Shown here one piece after another: positions 1 through 8,422 of a stretch of DNA of 64,000 bases. The stretch's first letter is position 1. Each line of letters starts with the position of its first letter. The notes beneath the pieces are model-generated. The model was not told the DNA's origin. It saw only the letters and a list, made by a program, of their open reading frames with translations, and ran no database searches. The DNA comes from Spirochaetales bacterium. Its GTDB lineage: Bacteria > Spirochaetota > Spirochaetia > DSM-2461. Position numbers and translations under genes: made by a program. The stretch covers positions 29,224 to 93,223 of the forward strand of contig JAFGXR010000114.1 of NCBI GenBank assembly GCA_016936555.1. The letters run 5' to 3'.

Positions 1-1264
1 TCTCTCCATCGGAAACGATCTTTACCGGATTGTTTTTCTTTCCTCTGATTCTCAGAACATAACCGTTCTGGACTTTCTGGGTAATGGAATCCTGTTCGGT
101 GACACCCTGAAAGGAAAAATGGTTTTTCTCCAGATCGTAGCTGTTTTCGTGGCTTGTCCAGCAGGGGATCGCTTCGATGATCTCTCCTTCTGTAATCGTC
201 ACCGAACCGGTCCAGTTTTTCCTGGGAAGGTTGACCACATTGGAAGCCGGTCCCCATCCGAACTCAAAACGGAACTGATATTCTCTTTTCTTTTCATCAA
301 CACCGGCACTAAACAGAGGGGAAAACCTGTCGATCACCACTTCGTCACGGACAAGTTCTACATAATCAATTTCATCAAGCCCCGCAACGGAAACTTCGAA
401 TTCTTTTTTTTCTGTCCGGTCTTTGACAACGCTTCCCATTACATGTTTTCCGCTCCTGAAAGAGAGGGAAATGCGGTCTCCCGAAACGCCGTATACGCGT
501 CTGGCTTTGAATGCCTCCCAGAGAGACTCCCTTGTCAGGTTTTCCGCCCAGACGGCCGCCAGACCTCTCCCGTAATGTCCGGGGAGAGGACCCCAGTTGT
601 CGGTCGAAGCGACAATTCCCACTTTTTGCCCCCTTTTGAGAGCTGCGGAGCAGGAGTTCTCATAGATATCCGGTCCGAGAAAGGGATTGGATCTGAGTCC
701 TGAACCGAAATTGTCCCCTTCGGAGCTGCCGTGAATGGAATAGATTTCAGCAAAAGGAGATAACTCTTCATCGAAAACGTCCCAGTTCTTTCCCCGGAAG
801 TCCCGGATATATGCTGTGTGATGGGGGATGGCGATGGAGGGAACATCTCTCATTTTTTCATAAAGTTCCTCCAGTGTGTCGACGCGGAAAATCGGAGGAT
901 AGTCATTCCTGAAGAAAACATTGTGATCGCCCCAGGTTCCGTCTCCCTGCCACTCGAATCCGGGAAAGGCAACGAATCTGCCTTCCTTATTATGTCTGGC
1001 AATAGCTTTGGTTGATTCCCTCCACTCAGTTTCCATCTCATCAGGAGATTTACCGGTCTCCACATTAAGCGGCTGTTTCCCCTTATCCTGGGAGGGGTGT
1101 CCTCCCTTTTTGAACGCAGGTGATGTACTGGGGTAATAGGCTGCGCAGTAGAAGTCCAGGTGCTTCTCAGCCGTATCCAGCCTTTCATCCATGGAAAAGT
1201 CGGGATCGGGAGCCTGATGGGTATTATCGTGCATCTCTCCCCAGAAGAGTTTATATTCAGTCAT
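1..1264 (-). CDS. PHP-superfamily / DUF3604-like protein, 3' end outside window
   Basis: An open frame runs from an ATG at 1264 (ribosome site AAGGAGA five bases upstream) to the window edge, giving 421 residues with the C-terminus missing. The N-terminus has a PHP-like metal motif (GEMHDNTH, residues 9-16), followed by IPHHTAYIRD near residue 140, EIYSIHGSSE near 165 and STDNWG near 200. These resemble the metal-binding patches of DUF3604 proteins, which belong to the PHP phosphoesterase fold. The substrate is unknown. It lies 15 bases downstream of, and in the same direction as, two sugar ABC permease genes and is probably cotranscribed, so a role in handling the imported compound is a guess from context. 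A PHP-like fold is fairly sure; catalytic activity is not shown. Confidence 0.7.
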   Translation of the reverse strand, partial: MTEYKLFWGEMHDNTHQAPDPDFSMDERLDTAEKHLDFYCAAYYPSTSPAFKKGGHPSQDKGKQPLNVETGKSPDEMETEWRESTKAIARHNKEGRFVAFPGFEWQGDGTWGDHNVFFRNDYPPIFRVDTLEELYEKMRDVPSIAIPHHTAYIRDFRGKNWDVFDEELSPFAEIYSIHGSSEGDNFGSGLRSNPFLGPDIYENSCSAALKRGQKVGIVASTDNWGPLPGHYGRGLAAVWAENLTRESLWEAFKARRVYGVSGDRISLSFRSGKHVMGSVVKDRTEKKEFEVSVAGLDEIDYVELVRDEVVIDRFSPLFSAGVDEKKREYQFRFEFGWGPASNVVNLPRKNWTGSVTITEGEIIEAIPCWTSHENSYDLEKNHFSFQGVTEQDSITQKVQNGYVLRIRGKKNNPVKIVSDGE

Positions 1265-1279
1265 GGGATTCTCCTTCAA

Positions 1280-2104
1280 TTAACCTTTCAGCCCTGAAGA
1301 GGCTATGGATCGGACGATGTGTTTCTGCGCTGCCAGGAATCCGATGATAAGGGGGATCATCCCCATCACCAGAATGGGAAGAGCCATATCCCACTGGGCT
1401 TTGTAAATTCCGAAAAAGCTGTTGATTCCCAGAGGTATCGTGTGATGATTCCTTTTAATAAGAATCAGGAAGGGCAAAAGAAAGTCATTCCAGACCCATA
1501 AGCTCTGGAGTATGACTATGGTCGATGTCATGGTCCGCAACTGGGGAAAGAGTATTTTCCAGAAGAGGATAAAATCATTACAACCGTCCAGTTTGGCGCT
1601 TTCCTCCAGGGAACGCGGGACATAGTTGAAGTAGCCCTTATAGAGAAAAATAGTTAGAGGCATACCGAATCCCCAGTAAAGTATGGACAGACCTACGGCA
1701 TGAAGCATATTCAGTTTAGCTGCGACAACGACCAGAGGAATCATAATCGACTGAAAAGGAATAATCATGGCCAGAATATAAGTGGCGTACATAATGGAAC
1801 TGGTACGGGATTTTACCCGGGCGATTTTCCAGGCAGCCATGGAACCGAAGACGATCATTCCTACGATGCTGATCGCTGTTATAAAGACCGTGTTCCCCAG
1901 AAGTCTCCAGAAATGTACTTTTTCTATGCCTTTAAGGTAGTTGGCGAAGCTCGGGCTTTCGGGCAGAGCTGAAGCGTTGATAATAATTTCGCTATAGCTT
2001 TTGAATGAATTCATCACAACAAAAAAGAAAGGCAGTAGAATGATGACCGCCAATAGGAACGTCAGAGCGTAGAAGATGATTCTCATGGGATTTTTTTTGC
2101 TCAT
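1280..2104 (-). CDS. Sugar ABC transporter permease, MalG/UgpE type
   Basis: A 274-residue inner-membrane protein with about six hydrophobic segments (for example residues 9-31, 74-92, 106-129, 137-156, 195-217 and 242-262). It carries the cytoplasmic EAA loop that contacts the ATPase (about residues 167-188, with ESAKLDG). This is the usual size and layout of the second permease of carbohydrate uptake (CUT1) transporters. Its ATG overlaps the stop of the upstream permease by one base, so translation is coupled. No ATP-binding subunit lies nearby; such systems often share a genome-wide MsiK/UgpC-type ATPase. The substrate cannot be read from the sequence. Confidence 0.93.
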   Translation of the reverse strand: MSKKNPMRIIFYALTFLLAVIILLPFFFVVMNSFKSYSEIIINASALPESPSFANYLKGIEKVHFWRLLGNTVFITAISIVGMIVFGSMAAWKIARVKSRTSSIMYATYILAMIIPFQSIMIPLVVVAAKLNMLHAVGLSILYWGFGMPLTIFLYKGYFNYVPRSLEESAKLDGCNDFILFWKILFPQLRTMTSTIVILQSLWVWNDFLLPFLILIKRNHHTIPLGINSFFGIYKAQWDMALPILVMGMIPLIIGFLAAQKHIVRSIASSGLKG

Positions 2105-2976
2105 CAGAGTTCAACCTCCCGTTTCTGTGTAAACTTTACCTGCATAAGCGACAGGATCGCAACAAATATAAAAAACTCCACAGCTTTAGCCGATCCCATA
2201 CCGTAATTCTGATAGAGAAAAGCTTCATTGTAGATGTTGATCGCCAGTGATTCAGTGGAACCGTAGGGTCCTCCACCGGTAAGTGAAAAAATTAGGGCGA
2301 AGAGCCGGAAAGAATTGACCAGAACGATAAAAATACTCACCGTAAAGGCCGGCACAATCAGGGGCAGAGTCACATGGGTAAACTGTTTGAATGCCGATGC
2401 GCCATCGATCTGAGCCGCCTCGAAGAGCTGCTCATCGATACTGTTCATCGAAGCAATATAAATCAGCATGACATAGCCGGCCTGCTGCCAGACGAAAACT
2501 ATCAGGACGGCCCAGAAAGCCGAGTCCTCATTTCCCAGCCAGGAAATGGATTCAAACAGGCCGCCAAGGGAGGGCAGGGCCTGGGAAAAGATAAACTGCC
2601 AGACGAAACCGAGAATAATCCCGCCTATGACATTGGGAAGCACCAGAACGACGCGAAGCGTTGAATTCCATTTTGTGCTTCTGTGAAACAGCACAGCGTA
2701 CATCAAGCCTATGAAATTGACGATGATACAGGCCGTCAGAGTAAATCTGCTTGTAAAAAACAGGGAATTGAGGAACCTTTCATCATTCTGAAACAGGCTG
2801 ATATAGTTTTTCAATCCCACTATATTCATTTTGGATGAAATCCCGTTCCAGTCGGTCAGGGAGTAATATCCCCCGATAAAAAAGGGGAACAGCACAAATA
2901 TCAGAAAAATGGCATAGGGAAAAATAGTAAAAAGCCAGAAACTCTTTCGAGCCCGGTTTTGCATAATCGATGACAA
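2104..2976 (-). CDS. Sugar ABC transporter permease, MalF/UgpA type
   Basis: A 290-residue membrane protein with six predicted hydrophobic segments and the EAA signature (FEAAQIDGASAF, about residues 185-196). It is the partner of the following MalG-type permease. The start is most likely TTG at 2976, because a strong AAGGAGG sits five bases upstream, whereas the first ATG (2964) lies too far from it. It follows the binding-protein gene by about 60 bases that contain a stable hairpin. It forms the channel of a CUT1-type transporter with its neighbour. Confidence 0.93.
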   Translation of the reverse strand: MSSIMQNRARKSFWLFTIFPYAIFLIFVLFPFFIGGYYSLTDWNGISSKMNIVGLKNYISLFQNDERFLNSLFFTSRFTLTACIIVNFIGLMYAVLFHRSTKWNSTLRVVLVLPNVIGGIILGFVWQFIFSQALPSLGGLFESISWLGNEDSAFWAVLIVFVWQQAGYVMLIYIASMNSIDEQLFEAAQIDGASAFKQFTHVTLPLIVPAFTVSIFIVLVNSFRLFALIFSLTGGGPYGSTESLAINIYNEAFLYQNYGMGSAKAVEFFIFVAILSLMQVKFTQKREVEL

Positions 2977-2998
2977 AGGATCCTCCTTGAGATTATCG

Positions 2999-3023
2999 GG
3001 GAAGGGACGGTCAGCCCCTTCCT
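2999..3023 (-). promoter_or_regulatory. Intercistronic hairpin between binding protein and permease genes
   Basis: On the minus strand GGAAGGG pairs with CCCTTCC around a nine-base loop. No T-run follows, so it is not a standard terminator. In malE-malF-type operons a hairpin here often protects the binding-protein message and lowers permease expression; that role is inferred. Confidence 0.5.
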
Positions 3024-3035
3024 CAATCTTTATTC

Positions 3036-4301
3036 CTATTTCAGCAGTGACTGCCAGGATTTGTCCATTCTGTCCAGAACTTCGGCAAAGGTAATTTTAC
3101 CTGCCACATATTCCTGGAGGATGTCCGAGGCATTCTGGGTGAATCCCTGAGGCCAGAGCCCGAAAGTCCAGTGTATTGTTTTTCCGGCTTTCGAATAAGC
3201 CAGAACATCGGAGCTGATTCCGCCGCTCAGTTCGACATCGAAATTGTCATATGCCGGTATGGAGTTCAGAGATGTGACCAGCTGTTCCTGTCCCGGCGCT
3301 TCATTCAGCAGCCAGTTGAGGAAAATTCTGGCTTCCTCTTTTACTGCGGAGTCTTTGGAAACAACCCAGTACCAGGGAACACCGACGGGAATGCGTCCGC
3401 TTGTTGCGGCATTCTCACCAATGGCCAGGGGAACTAATCCCATTTCAATATCGGGGTTCGCATCGAGAATGGCTGCTTCCTTCCAGTTTCCCTGCTGAAT
3501 CATGGCTGCCTGCTCTCCCGCAAAAAGGGATACCTGCATATTGTGGTCTTCTGTCAGAGGATCTTTTGCCGTGTTTTCTTTTACGAGATTAATAAGTTTT
3601 TCCAGAGCCAGAAACTGTTCGTTACCGGCAATAGTTGCCGATCCGTTATTCAATTTCTCAATAAAGCCGAAGGGATCGTCCTGCATGGCGAAGGGAACGT
3701 TAAGCTGATGGTTGGAAATAACCCACCATGTTCCGTAACCGGAAACAAAAGGAGTTATTCCCGCAGCATTCAATTTATCGACTGCTGCTGAAAGCTCTGT
3801 GAATGTTTCCGGGACTTTTGTAATGCCCGCCTGTTTGAAGAGCTTTTTATTGTAGATGTATCCATAACCCTCTATGGAAGAGGGAAGGCCCATCAGTTTT
3901 CCATCGTAATACGCGCTTTCCCGGGAAATCGGAAGGAAATTATCAACGACTTCCATATCGGAAAGGTCATCGAGATGCTCCTGCCAGGCCGCATAGTCTC
4001 CGGCTCCGGCTATCATGAAAATATCGGGAAGGGTTTTTGTCTGGACTCTTGAAGCCAGGACTGGGTGGTAATCCGCGCCTCCGCCGACGACTTCCACTTC
4101 GATCCTGATATCGGGATAGGTTTCATTGAATTTTTCCACGACTGTATTCATCGGCTCTCCCCAGACGGATTTTCCGCTGATGAAGAGCTGTACAGTTTTC
4201 TGTTCTTTTCCATTCATGTCTCCGCTTTCCTGGGAACCTCCGGCAATAACCGGCATCAGTCCCAGGATAAACAGCAGACTCAATACAAACAGCTTTTTCA
4301 T
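3036..4301 (-). CDS. Extracellular sugar-binding protein of ABC transporter
   Basis: A 421-residue solute-binding protein of family 1. The start is placed at the ATG at 4301 because AAGGAG lies just upstream and a typical signal peptide begins there (MKKLFVLSLLFILGLMPVIA); a longer frame upstream has no ribosome site. No lipobox cysteine is visible, so the mature protein may be soluble in the periplasm or use an unusual anchor. The pattern of FVEKFN-like, YNKKLFKQAGI and WYWVVSKDSA segments fits carbohydrate-binding proteins. It is the first ABC gene of the minus-strand set and 41 bases downstream of the dehydrogenase gene. Confidence 0.9.
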   Translation of the reverse strand: MKKLFVLSLLFILGLMPVIAGGSQESGDMNGKEQKTVQLFISGKSVWGEPMNTVVEKFNETYPDIRIEVEVVGGGADYHPVLASRVQTKTLPDIFMIAGAGDYAAWQEHLDDLSDMEVVDNFLPISRESAYYDGKLMGLPSSIEGYGYIYNKKLFKQAGITKVPETFTELSAAVDKLNAAGITPFVSGYGTWWVISNHQLNVPFAMQDDPFGFIEKLNNGSATIAGNEQFLALEKLINLVKENTAKDPLTEDHNMQVSLFAGEQAAMIQQGNWKEAAILDANPDIEMGLVPLAIGENAATSGRIPVGVPWYWVVSKDSAVKEEARIFLNWLLNEAPGQEQLVTSLNSIPAYDNFDVELSGGISSDVLAYSKAGKTIHWTFGLWPQGFTQNASDILQEYVAGKITFAEVLDRMDKSWQSLLK

Positions 4302-4342
4302 AAATTGCTCCTTTTCTAATTTTAATAATAAACCGGATAAAT

Positions 4343-5554
4343 TCATGAGAATCGTACCGGCAAACCATTCTTGTCAATTGATTCCTGGGCGGCCAGGACC
4401 ATCTCCAGAGATTTCATACCGTCAATAGCTTTCACAGTAGGATTATCTCCGTCCAGGAATTTCTTTAAAACTCTAATAAGATCTTCATCAGCCCCGAAGT
4501 GGCTTGAACCGAAGTTATCTCCTTTACAGTCGAATATTTCTTCTTTCTCTCCCCATCGGGAATAGAGAGTGACTGTTCCTTCGTGTCGGTTGAGGAAAAT
4601 TTTTCCCTTCTCCCCGAGGAGAGTGAGCGTTTCCTGGTCCTTTGTATCGGGACCGAAAATCGAGAAGAAAAGGGATGCTTTCACACCGGAAGGATACACG
4701 ACTGATACCAGGGCGTGGTCACTGATATCCGAACCGGGCGCGTAAACACAGGTATCAATCATTTCGATTTCCTCATCGGTGTTTTTCCAGGAATCCAGCT
4801 GCAGCACATAAGCCCCGTCGGAAATTTTCTGATCGTCTCTTCTGTAATGACAATCCCGTTTGCAGACGCGGCATGACTTGGGTGCATTCTCTTCCACGGG
4901 GAAAACGGAACTCCTGCCGCCGACGGCCGTCAGAAAAGAGGGATATTCTCCGGCCATCCAGTTGAATACGTCGAAGTGATGGGAGTTCTTATCGTTTATG
5001 CTCCCACCCGAAAGTTCTCTTTTACGATGCCATGTCTGCAGGTATCTCTGATAGGGAATCAGTGAGTTTATCTCCATCATCTGAAGCTTTCCTATAACTC
5101 CGCTGTCCAGCAGTTCCTTGGCCTTGATCCAGGGCGCCTCATAGCGTCTGGTAAAACCCATAATAAGAGGATTCGCTTTTTCTGCTTCGACAATGGCTTC
5201 GGCATCATCCAGTGTCACTGAAATCGGCTTATCCAGATAAACTTTCTTGCCTTTTCTCAACGCCATTACAGCCGGTTCTCTGTGATTATTTGTATGATTG
5301 GTTATTATGATTATCCGGCACTCTTCGGAATCTATCATTTCGTTATAGCTGCCGTATACTTTTACCGATCTGTTAACTCCCATATCTGAATAGAGCTTTT
5401 CCAGATATTCTTTTGATTCGTAGGATCTTTTTTCAACAATATCGTAAACGCCCTGAACGACAATTCCAGTTTCTTTATATAAGGTAACAATGGCCTGGCC
5501 CAGACAATAAACTCCCCTGACTCCAGCTCCGATTATTCCGGCTCCGATTTCCAT
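4343..5554 (-). CDS. Gfo/Idh/MocA family NAD(P)-dependent oxidoreductase
   Basis: A 403-residue oxidoreductase. The Rossmann motif GIIGAGVRG is at residues 6-14, the cofactor-associated DKP (variant of EKP) is near residue 105, and there is a short cysteine cluster CRVCKRDCHY near residue 228 that could bind a metal or be structural. Members oxidise or reduce sugars, inositols and their glycosides. The ATG at 5554 has AGGAG eight bases upstream; an in-frame TTG at 5557 is a possible alternative. It leads the operon with the sugar ABC transporter, which suggests it acts on the imported sugar, and is divergent from a LysR regulator. Confidence 0.88.
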   Translation of the reverse strand: MEIGAGIIGAGVRGVYCLGQAIVTLYKETGIVVQGVYDIVEKRSYESKEYLEKLYSDMGVNRSVKVYGSYNEMIDSEECRIIIITNHTNNHREPAVMALRKGKKVYLDKPISVTLDDAEAIVEAEKANPLIMGFTRRYEAPWIKAKELLDSGVIGKLQMMEINSLIPYQRYLQTWHRKRELSGGSINDKNSHHFDVFNWMAGEYPSFLTAVGGRSSVFPVEENAPKSCRVCKRDCHYRRDDQKISDGAYVLQLDSWKNTDEEIEMIDTCVYAPGSDISDHALVSVVYPSGVKASLFFSIFGPDTKDQETLTLLGEKGKIFLNRHEGTVTLYSRWGEKEEIFDCKGDNFGSSHFGADEDLIRVLKKFLDGDNPTVKAIDGMKSLEMVLAAQESIDKNGLPVRFS

Positions 5555-5636
5555 CAAATCGTCTCCTTTTTTTATTATCAGGTTTATTGTATTTCCTTCT
5601 TGAATAACGCGCTAATACATATAAGCTATACAGGGT

Positions 5637-5651
5637 ATAACTTTCAGTTAT
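5637..5651. promoter_or_regulatory. Palindrome in the dehydrogenase/LysR intergenic region
   Basis: A perfect inverted repeat, ATAACT-TTC-AGTTAT, lies between the divergent dehydrogenase and LysR genes, just upstream of the LysR start. Its size and place fit a LysR-type binding site, inferred from position only. Confidence 0.5.
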
Positions 5652-5662
5652 ATACTATAATC

Positions 5663-6574
5663 ATGTACTACCATTTACTGAATTTTAAAACTGTAGTTGA
5701 TGCCGGAAGCATTAATCGGGCAAGCAGAATCCTTAATCTGAGTCAGCCGGCCTTATCCAAATCAATACAAAATCTCGAGCACTATTACCAGGTCGGTCTG
5801 CTTGAACGTAATGCCAGAGGCGTCCGCCCGACAGTTTCCGGAAATATTCTCTATGAAGCAGCAAGCCAGATGGAAAAAGCTTTTCTGGAAGGAGAGAGAA
5901 TGATCCAGCAGGAAAAACTTAATAGCGATCCGGATTCCGGTCCGGTGATAATCGAGATAGGCTGTAGTACAATCTGGATGGATGTTTTACTTCCGGAAGT
6001 TATGAGGACCGTGGATAAAGAAGAAAATTTCAGAATTAAAGTTACAAACGACACTTCTGAGAAACTGATGGACGATCTGGTGGATGGGAACAAATACAAC
6101 TTTGTGCTCTGCAGGATTCTTGAAAATAAATCCTTTAAAAATATGCAGTATGAGCCTCTGCTCAAGAGTCAGGTAGCCGTTTTCACCGATAAAAGCCATC
6201 CCCTTTTTGAAAAAGGTCTTGAAAATTATGATTTAAGGAAATTGCGATGGATCAAGCTGAAGAGCCTACCTTCACTGCGGAAAAACGATCTCAGCGAAAT
6301 CGGTTTATCGGTCCTTCCCGACGATTTGCTTCCCCCTCCCATTTCTTTTGAAGTGGAGGATTTAATGGCAGCTATTCAGCTATTAAAAAATCATTATGTC
6401 ATACTGCTTCCATTGGATTTTTCCAGGCTGCTTAACCGGTATAATATTGAACCTATTCCCCTTCCTAAATCACTGGCTAATCCCTATTGGCTGGGTATGG
6501 TTCATAATAAGAGTCGTGTTGTTCCGCTCCCTGTGAAAATGTTTATGAATCAGATAAGGCTCTTCTTTGCCTGA
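5663..6574 (+). CDS. LysR family transcriptional regulator
   Basis: A 303-residue regulator with an N-terminal winged helix-turn-helix (residues 5-62; GSINRASRILNLSQPALSKS is the recognition region) and a C-terminal effector-binding domain (about 90-300). The ATG at 5663 is preferred because the LysR domain normally begins a few residues before the helix-turn-helix; a TTG at 5600 would add 21 unlike residues. There is no Shine-Dalgarno sequence, and TATACT ends six bases before the ATG, so the message may be leaderless. It is divergent from the dehydrogenase-ABC operon and is the likely regulator of it. Its 3' end overlaps the convergent flavoprotein gene by 32 bases. Confidence 0.9.
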   Translation: MYYHLLNFKTVVDAGSINRASRILNLSQPALSKSIQNLEHYYQVGLLERNARGVRPTVSGNILYEAASQMEKAFLEGERMIQQEKLNSDPDSGPVIIEIGCSTIWMDVLLPEVMRTVDKEENFRIKVTNDTSEKLMDDLVDGNKYNFVLCRILENKSFKNMQYEPLLKSQVAVFTDKSHPLFEKGLENYDLRKLRWIKLKSLPSLRKNDLSEIGLSVLPDDLLPPPISFEVEDLMAAIQLLKNHYVILLPLDFSRLLNRYNIEPIPLPKSLANPYWLGMVHNKSRVVPLPVKMFMNQIRLFFA

Positions 6575-7697
6575 AATAAAGAATCAAAGGCAGCTCCAGC
6601 ATCGTCATCAGGAAAAAAGATCGATATGACCGGTCGCCTCTTAAGATCTCAAAGTATCGTTTCATCACTCTTTCATCGGCCAGGAGCCGGCCGTAGACGA
6701 GATTCTCAAAACGGGAAGACACCCGAGTCATCCTTTCCGACCATATAAGGTTGTTCCCGATCTTTTTCAATAGGCTTCTCTTATACCCCTGCACTGCACT
6801 ATCCCGGCTTTTGGCTTCAGTTGCCTTTTCCGCCGCCAGACGACCTGATATCAGGGCATTGCGTATACCTTCTCCGCTGAATGAATCGACCAGCCCGGCC
6901 GCATCGCCGGCAAGCATGATCCGACCGGTAGCCAATTTGTGTTTGAGATTGGATACGGGAATAAAGCAGCCCTGAGGTTTTTCGGTCTGATCCAGATTAT
7001 GGGACGCCAGAAATGTTTTGTACACATGGCGCAACTCTTTAGCCGATGCCGCCTCTCCTCCGATCCCGGCGGAGATATACTCTCCTTTGGGAAACAGCCA
7101 GCCGTATCCCTTCCTGATAAACCCGAAATCGAGTTCCACGACAGTTTTTTCGCTCTGCCTAATAGGATGTCCATTGTCTGCAGGGTGGGAAATAAGACAG
7201 AAGCGTGTTTCCGCTTTTGAAAAAGGGGCCCGTACGGATTTTGCCGCAGGGCTGAAAAAACCGTCGGCGCCGATACAGTACCGGCTGTAATGGGTTCCCT
7301 TATCCGTTTCGATTTCCACAAGCCCGCTGGTCTCCCGGACCGCGCGGCATGTCTCCTGACTGAAAACGGCTCCCTGCGAAAGAGCCTGTTCAAGCAGATA
7401 ATTGTCAAAATGAATTCGCCGGATCATATAAGCTACGGGTGTTTCGCTTTCTATCATATGGATCTGATTCCGGTAAACCGACCTCATTCCATAGCATTTG
7501 TGCTCTATCAGATGCTCCGGCAGATCTCCGCCCAGTTCTTTATATGCCGCGGCAGATAAGCCACCTCCGCAGGGTTTGTCTCTCGGGAAGCTTTTTTTGT
7601 CGATTACAAGAACGTTTAAACCCAGTTCCGCTCCTTTTTTAGCGGCCGATGAACCGGCTGGTCCGGCTCCGATGACAATCAAATCATGTATTTTCAC
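6543..7697 (-). CDS. Geranylgeranyl-reductase-family FAD-dependent oxidoreductase
   Basis: A 384-residue flavoprotein. The FAD-binding GAGPAGSSAA is at residues 11-20, PCGGGLS at about 42-48, and the second FAD motif LAGDAAGLVDSFSGEGI is near residue 270. This is the layout of the geranylgeranyl reductase / digeranylgeranylglycerophospholipid reductase family, whose bacterial members saturate or oxidise polyene chains of lipids. GTG start at 7697 with GGAG eight bases upstream; it overlaps the LolA-like gene by four bases, showing tight coupling. Beside fatty-acid-type synthesis genes, a role in modifying a polyene or lipid is plausible but inferred. Confidence 0.8.
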   Translation of the reverse strand: MKIHDLIVIGAGPAGSSAAKKGAELGLNVLVIDKKSFPRDKPCGGGLSAAAYKELGGDLPEHLIEHKCYGMRSVYRNQIHMIESETPVAYMIRRIHFDNYLLEQALSQGAVFSQETCRAVRETSGLVEIETDKGTHYSRYCIGADGFFSPAAKSVRAPFSKAETRFCLISHPADNGHPIRQSEKTVVELDFGFIRKGYGWLFPKGEYISAGIGGEAASAKELRHVYKTFLASHNLDQTEKPQGCFIPVSNLKHKLATGRIMLAGDAAGLVDSFSGEGIRNALISGRLAAEKATEAKSRDSAVQGYKRSLLKKIGNNLIWSERMTRVSSRFENLVYGRLLADERVMKRYFEILRGDRSYRSFFLMTMLELPLILYFRQRRALSDS

Positions 7698-8422
7698 TCT
7701 TTAAGCTCCAGCGGAAGGTCTATGTTGTTCCTGATTCCCGATGTTCTGAGATTTTCAGCTTCGTAGCGGACATGGAAAAGCTCCCGGGGAAGACCCGTAT
7801 TTATCAGATAGGATCGCCAGACGACATGCTGAACCAGAGTTTTTCCCTCGAAAGATTTTGTGTAAAGAGGCATCAGATTGTTTTTTGAGATAAACAGAAC
7901 TTCTCTGGTTATGCCATTTTCCGGTTCATTAAGGCTGAAATCAAAAAGCCATCCTTCGGTCTCAGCGGTAAATATGAGGCGGCTGGAATCTTTCAGACTG
8001 ACAAGGCGCTCCCAGGCCGCAATCGCATCGCTCTGATCGAAAGCCACGCCGCGAATCGTTGTGGCCAGAGGGCTGTCCTTTTCCACGGTTACGGCGAAGG
8101 GAGAGAGTATCCCTCCTTTGCGCCCTGTAACTTTCCCGTCTTCCTCCAGAACGGCGATGCTGCCGTCATCGCCATTTCTGTTTCCCCTGATAATGTCCAT
8201 GCGGATGAGTCTCGGCTTTTTAAAATAGAAATTAATATATCGTATTTCCTCTTTCCGGCCTTTCACGCTCCACTCGTACATCCGGCACTGGTAGTCTTCA
8301 ATTTCCGAAAGCATCTTTTCCATTCTTCCGGCGATGTGCCAGGGATCTTCATTTTGCTGAGCCGGAAGCAGAGAGAGGACAAATAGGGTAAATATATGGA
8401 TCAATACTGATTTTCTTTTCAC
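7694..8422 (-). CDS. LolA-like / DUF1571-type periplasmic protein
   Basis: A 242-residue protein with a signal peptide (about residues 1-21, ending LLPAQQ) and a beta-rich body resembling outer-membrane lipoprotein carrier LolA or DUF1571 proteins (YINFYFKKPRLIRMDI; FDFSLNEPENGITREVLFISK). LolA-fold proteins carry lipids or lipoproteins across the periplasm. It starts with GTG overlapping the cyclase stop by four bases and overlaps the next gene by four bases, so three genes are translationally coupled. LolA-like genes also sit in aryl-polyene and related lipid clusters, which fits the neighbourhood. The exact cargo is unknown. Confidence 0.65.
   Translation of the reverse strand: MKRKSVLIHIFTLFVLSLLPAQQNEDPWHIAGRMEKMLSEIEDYQCRMYEWSVKGRKEEIRYINFYFKKPRLIRMDIIRGNRNGDDGSIAVLEEDGKVTGRKGGILSPFAVTVEKDSPLATTIRGVAFDQSDAIAAWERLVSLKDSSRLIFTAETEGWLFDFSLNEPENGITREVLFISKNNLMPLYTKSFEGKTLVQHVVWRSYLINTGLPRELFHVRYEAENLRTSGIRNNIDLPLELKE

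Noticed and set aside
119..703. Plus-strand frame opposite the PHP-like gene
   Set aside because: The minus-strand frame is continuous with a ribosome site and recognisable motifs; the plus-strand frame has none.
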